A stretch of 64,000 bases of DNA from Watersipora subatra (taxonomy: Eukaryota; Bryozoa; Gymnolaemata; Cheilostomatida; Watersiporidae): contig NC_088715.1 in assembly GCF_963576615.1 (NCBI RefSeq), positions 64,865,981 through 64,929,980 on the forward strand, written 5' to 3'. The position numbers and the translations under genes were made by a program. Under the pieces are notes generated by a model. It ran no database searches. It saw only the letters and a list, made by a program, of their open reading frames with translations, and had not been told where the DNA came from. Below, piece by piece: positions 51,101 to 54,100 of the stretch (the stretch's first letter is position 1; every line of letters begins with the position of its first letter).

Positions 51101-54100
51101 GAGTGTCAATCTAACCAGGAATGGTCAACCCTACCCCAGTGTCACAGTAAGAGATCATATATACATGCTCCTCTATCATCTATGCACTCTTATAGCAGTA
51201 GAACAATGTGTAGCATGTTTTACTGCATATATGTCCCTTATACACACATGTCTTATTTATTATGCTAATTCTTATGTTTCAGCTTCAAGTTGTTTTACAT
51301 GTAACAAAGACTGCACTGTTTGTTGCAGAAGTAAACTGTGGACCGCCACCGGTAGTGGACAACTCTAAGAGACAAGTATCTGGACAGTCGTATAATGATA
51401 CAGTTAGATATGAATGTGATGTCGGGTATGAAATGACTGGAGATGATACTGTATTATGTCAAGAGACAGGATATTGGACTGTACACCCTGATTGTGAAGG
51501 TAACTGAAGCAATAATCAACATGTATTTTCAAATTAATTTCTCATCCTGATTGTCTCAACTCAGGCTGCGTGAGTGTTTCAAGGTCTAGCCAGTTCAAGC
51601 TCCTGCAATCACTTACATTATAGAAGTGGCTTGTGGAGTACCTCCAACACTGGACAATGCTGGGTTGGTTTTTATGACTGGAACACAGTATGGCCAGACA
51701 GCTACTTACCAATGTCTACCTGGTTACACCACTGATGATCCAACATACATAATATGTCAGTCGAATGGAGAGTGGAGTCGTCTTCTCAACTGCACTCAGA
51801 GTTTACTGAAAGTCAAAGGTAAAAAAGTGATTTTCATTTGGCAACTGACAGGAGTATTTAATTTCTGTAGTATAGCAAATTTTTCGAATCAAATTCTATT
51901 TTTTTTACTTTATTATCAAAAAGATATTTTTAGGTTAGTAGTATTTGTTCCAATGTATATAAGGTTTATCTGCTATTTTTTACCTGCCATGGTTTATCTG
52001 CTAGAGTGTATTTTCTACTATTTATCTGAAAAGGCTTTATCTTTTAGGGTTTATCTTCTAGGGTTTATCTGCTAGGGTTTATTTGCTAGGGTTTATCTTT
52101 CAGGGTTTATTTCCTAAGGTTTATCCAGTTAGTTTTTTCTGTTAAGTTATTAATCTATTCTATAATCAGAGCAGTGTCACGTTTTCAAGTCATGCTAAAC
52201 GTGTAAAAAAAGTTGCCTCACACGAGAATTGAACAGGTCGAGCAATTTAAAGGATGAAGCCTTAACTGCCACATTATTAATTATGCATGAATAAATTAGT
52301 TATGCATATACTAATTACTCATTATGATCTCTCACGTTGCATAAGATCATCAATAACTATAGTAGCTAGTACACTCAGCACACTCGTGCTCTGTGAGAGA
52401 TCGTAATGAGTGATGAGCATTAAGTATATGAATAATTAACTCTTTCACTACCAACTTTATTTATCGTTGCATAATTTTGTATTTGGTAAAACCTAATATT
52501 TGACAAACCTCATAAGTGGATGTAACGTTTGAACCAGATGTTCTATAAAAATAAGTTATTACCAAATTAATCACCATAAGATTTTACATCACATGATGCC
52601 TGAAAAATACCACAAATGTGTTGCAGAATGATAACGAACACTTTTTCAGCCATTTTCAAAAAAATCATGAGCATGTCCTAGTCGGATGATTTATCAATAT
52701 TACTAAAGTTTATGGAATAGCCTACTAACTCTCAGTAACGCTGAAGTGGATTTTGGTTAGCAGGCTAAAGGAGGTTGTCTGATCTCCGAGCCGCCGTTTG
52801 TAGGAATCCCGCTCCAAACTTGCTTTTTTTTTTAAAAATTACCACTCCTTTTTGGTCTTGATAATTGAAAATTTTCAAAGTGATACAACTGTCTTGTTAG
52901 TGCACGGTGATACTGATGCAATCTGAGATGTTGGTGTGATGCGAGAGATTGCCAGCCTCGTCACTCATTGAAGATAATATTTACTGGCTCAATGCAAACA
53001 ACTTCCAGCTAGTTGATGCTTGTAGAAAAATTTAAAGAAGGTTGTAGAATGTCTTTTATTGTGCATAAGATTGATCATAGCCATGCATACAAAGGTATTT
53101 ATACCCTAGAGGGGGGCCTTTGCAAGTTGAAAAGAGTAAAATTGTTGGCTAGTTATATAAAGTTACAATGAAAACAGGCCTCACCCTCAACACATGACTA
53201 TATAGCAGCTAAGATATTATACATATATTGTATAATATTATATTATAAATTTGGAGCTGTAACGTGTCTAATTAACTCCTGACTTGTCATTGCTAACAAT
53301 AAAATGCGATAAAATAATAAAAGTTTTTGCAAAGCGAAACTACGCTGAGGATCGGTTGTTAACATATTTTTATTGGCTCAACGCTCACTCACAGATATTT
53401 GTTCCCTTTCATTTAAGTACAGATATGATAAAGTAATTTAGTGGTGTAGAGGTTGAAGTACCAGACTGGGGATCGAAGTACCCGACTTCAATTCCCATGC
53501 AGGGCAGTTTTATTTCTTAAAGCTCTTGTTGAGACTTAAAACAGGCAGATGAACGGACAGACAAACTGACATTGCTCCTATAATATAAATGATACCTCAG
53601 TAGAGTACTAGTATAAACTACCTCATGGTTGTTTAAGAGAGTTTATTAAAATATATAGTATTGTAATATATTAATTTAGAAAAGCCATAATTTTGCTCTG
53701 ATAATTGAATACACTTTAGGATGTCTTCAATAACCTGCAAATAATAGTGTTATAGCTTTGATCTCAGAGTATAACTTAACTTTGGCATAAACTTTGTTAA
53801 AATGTTTCTTACCTGATCTCAATAATTCTTAGATTACCATAGTAAAATAGATAGACAAATAGATTAGTCTAAAATCATAGATTGCCTTGGACTGATATAT
53901 TATAGAACAATGTACTTCGAAAAATATCTTTCATTTGCAAAATTTTTGGAATAAAATAGAGTTTCTGCCGACTTTTCATCAGACTTATATAATAACCAAG
54001 TAACTTCCCAGGTTATTATACGGCTAATCAAAAATTAATTATTAGATAATTCATTGACCTCCCAGTATAACTTCTTTAAAATGTTGTGTTACAATACTAG

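Noticed and set aside
52026-52130. Interstitial telomere repeat
   Set aside because: The 14-bp unit contains TAGGGTTTAT but not tandem TTAGGG.
53441-53510. Functional tRNA gene
   Set aside because: A- and B-box-like words exist, but no cloverleaf with a credible acceptor stem or anticodon arm; called a SINE candidate instead.
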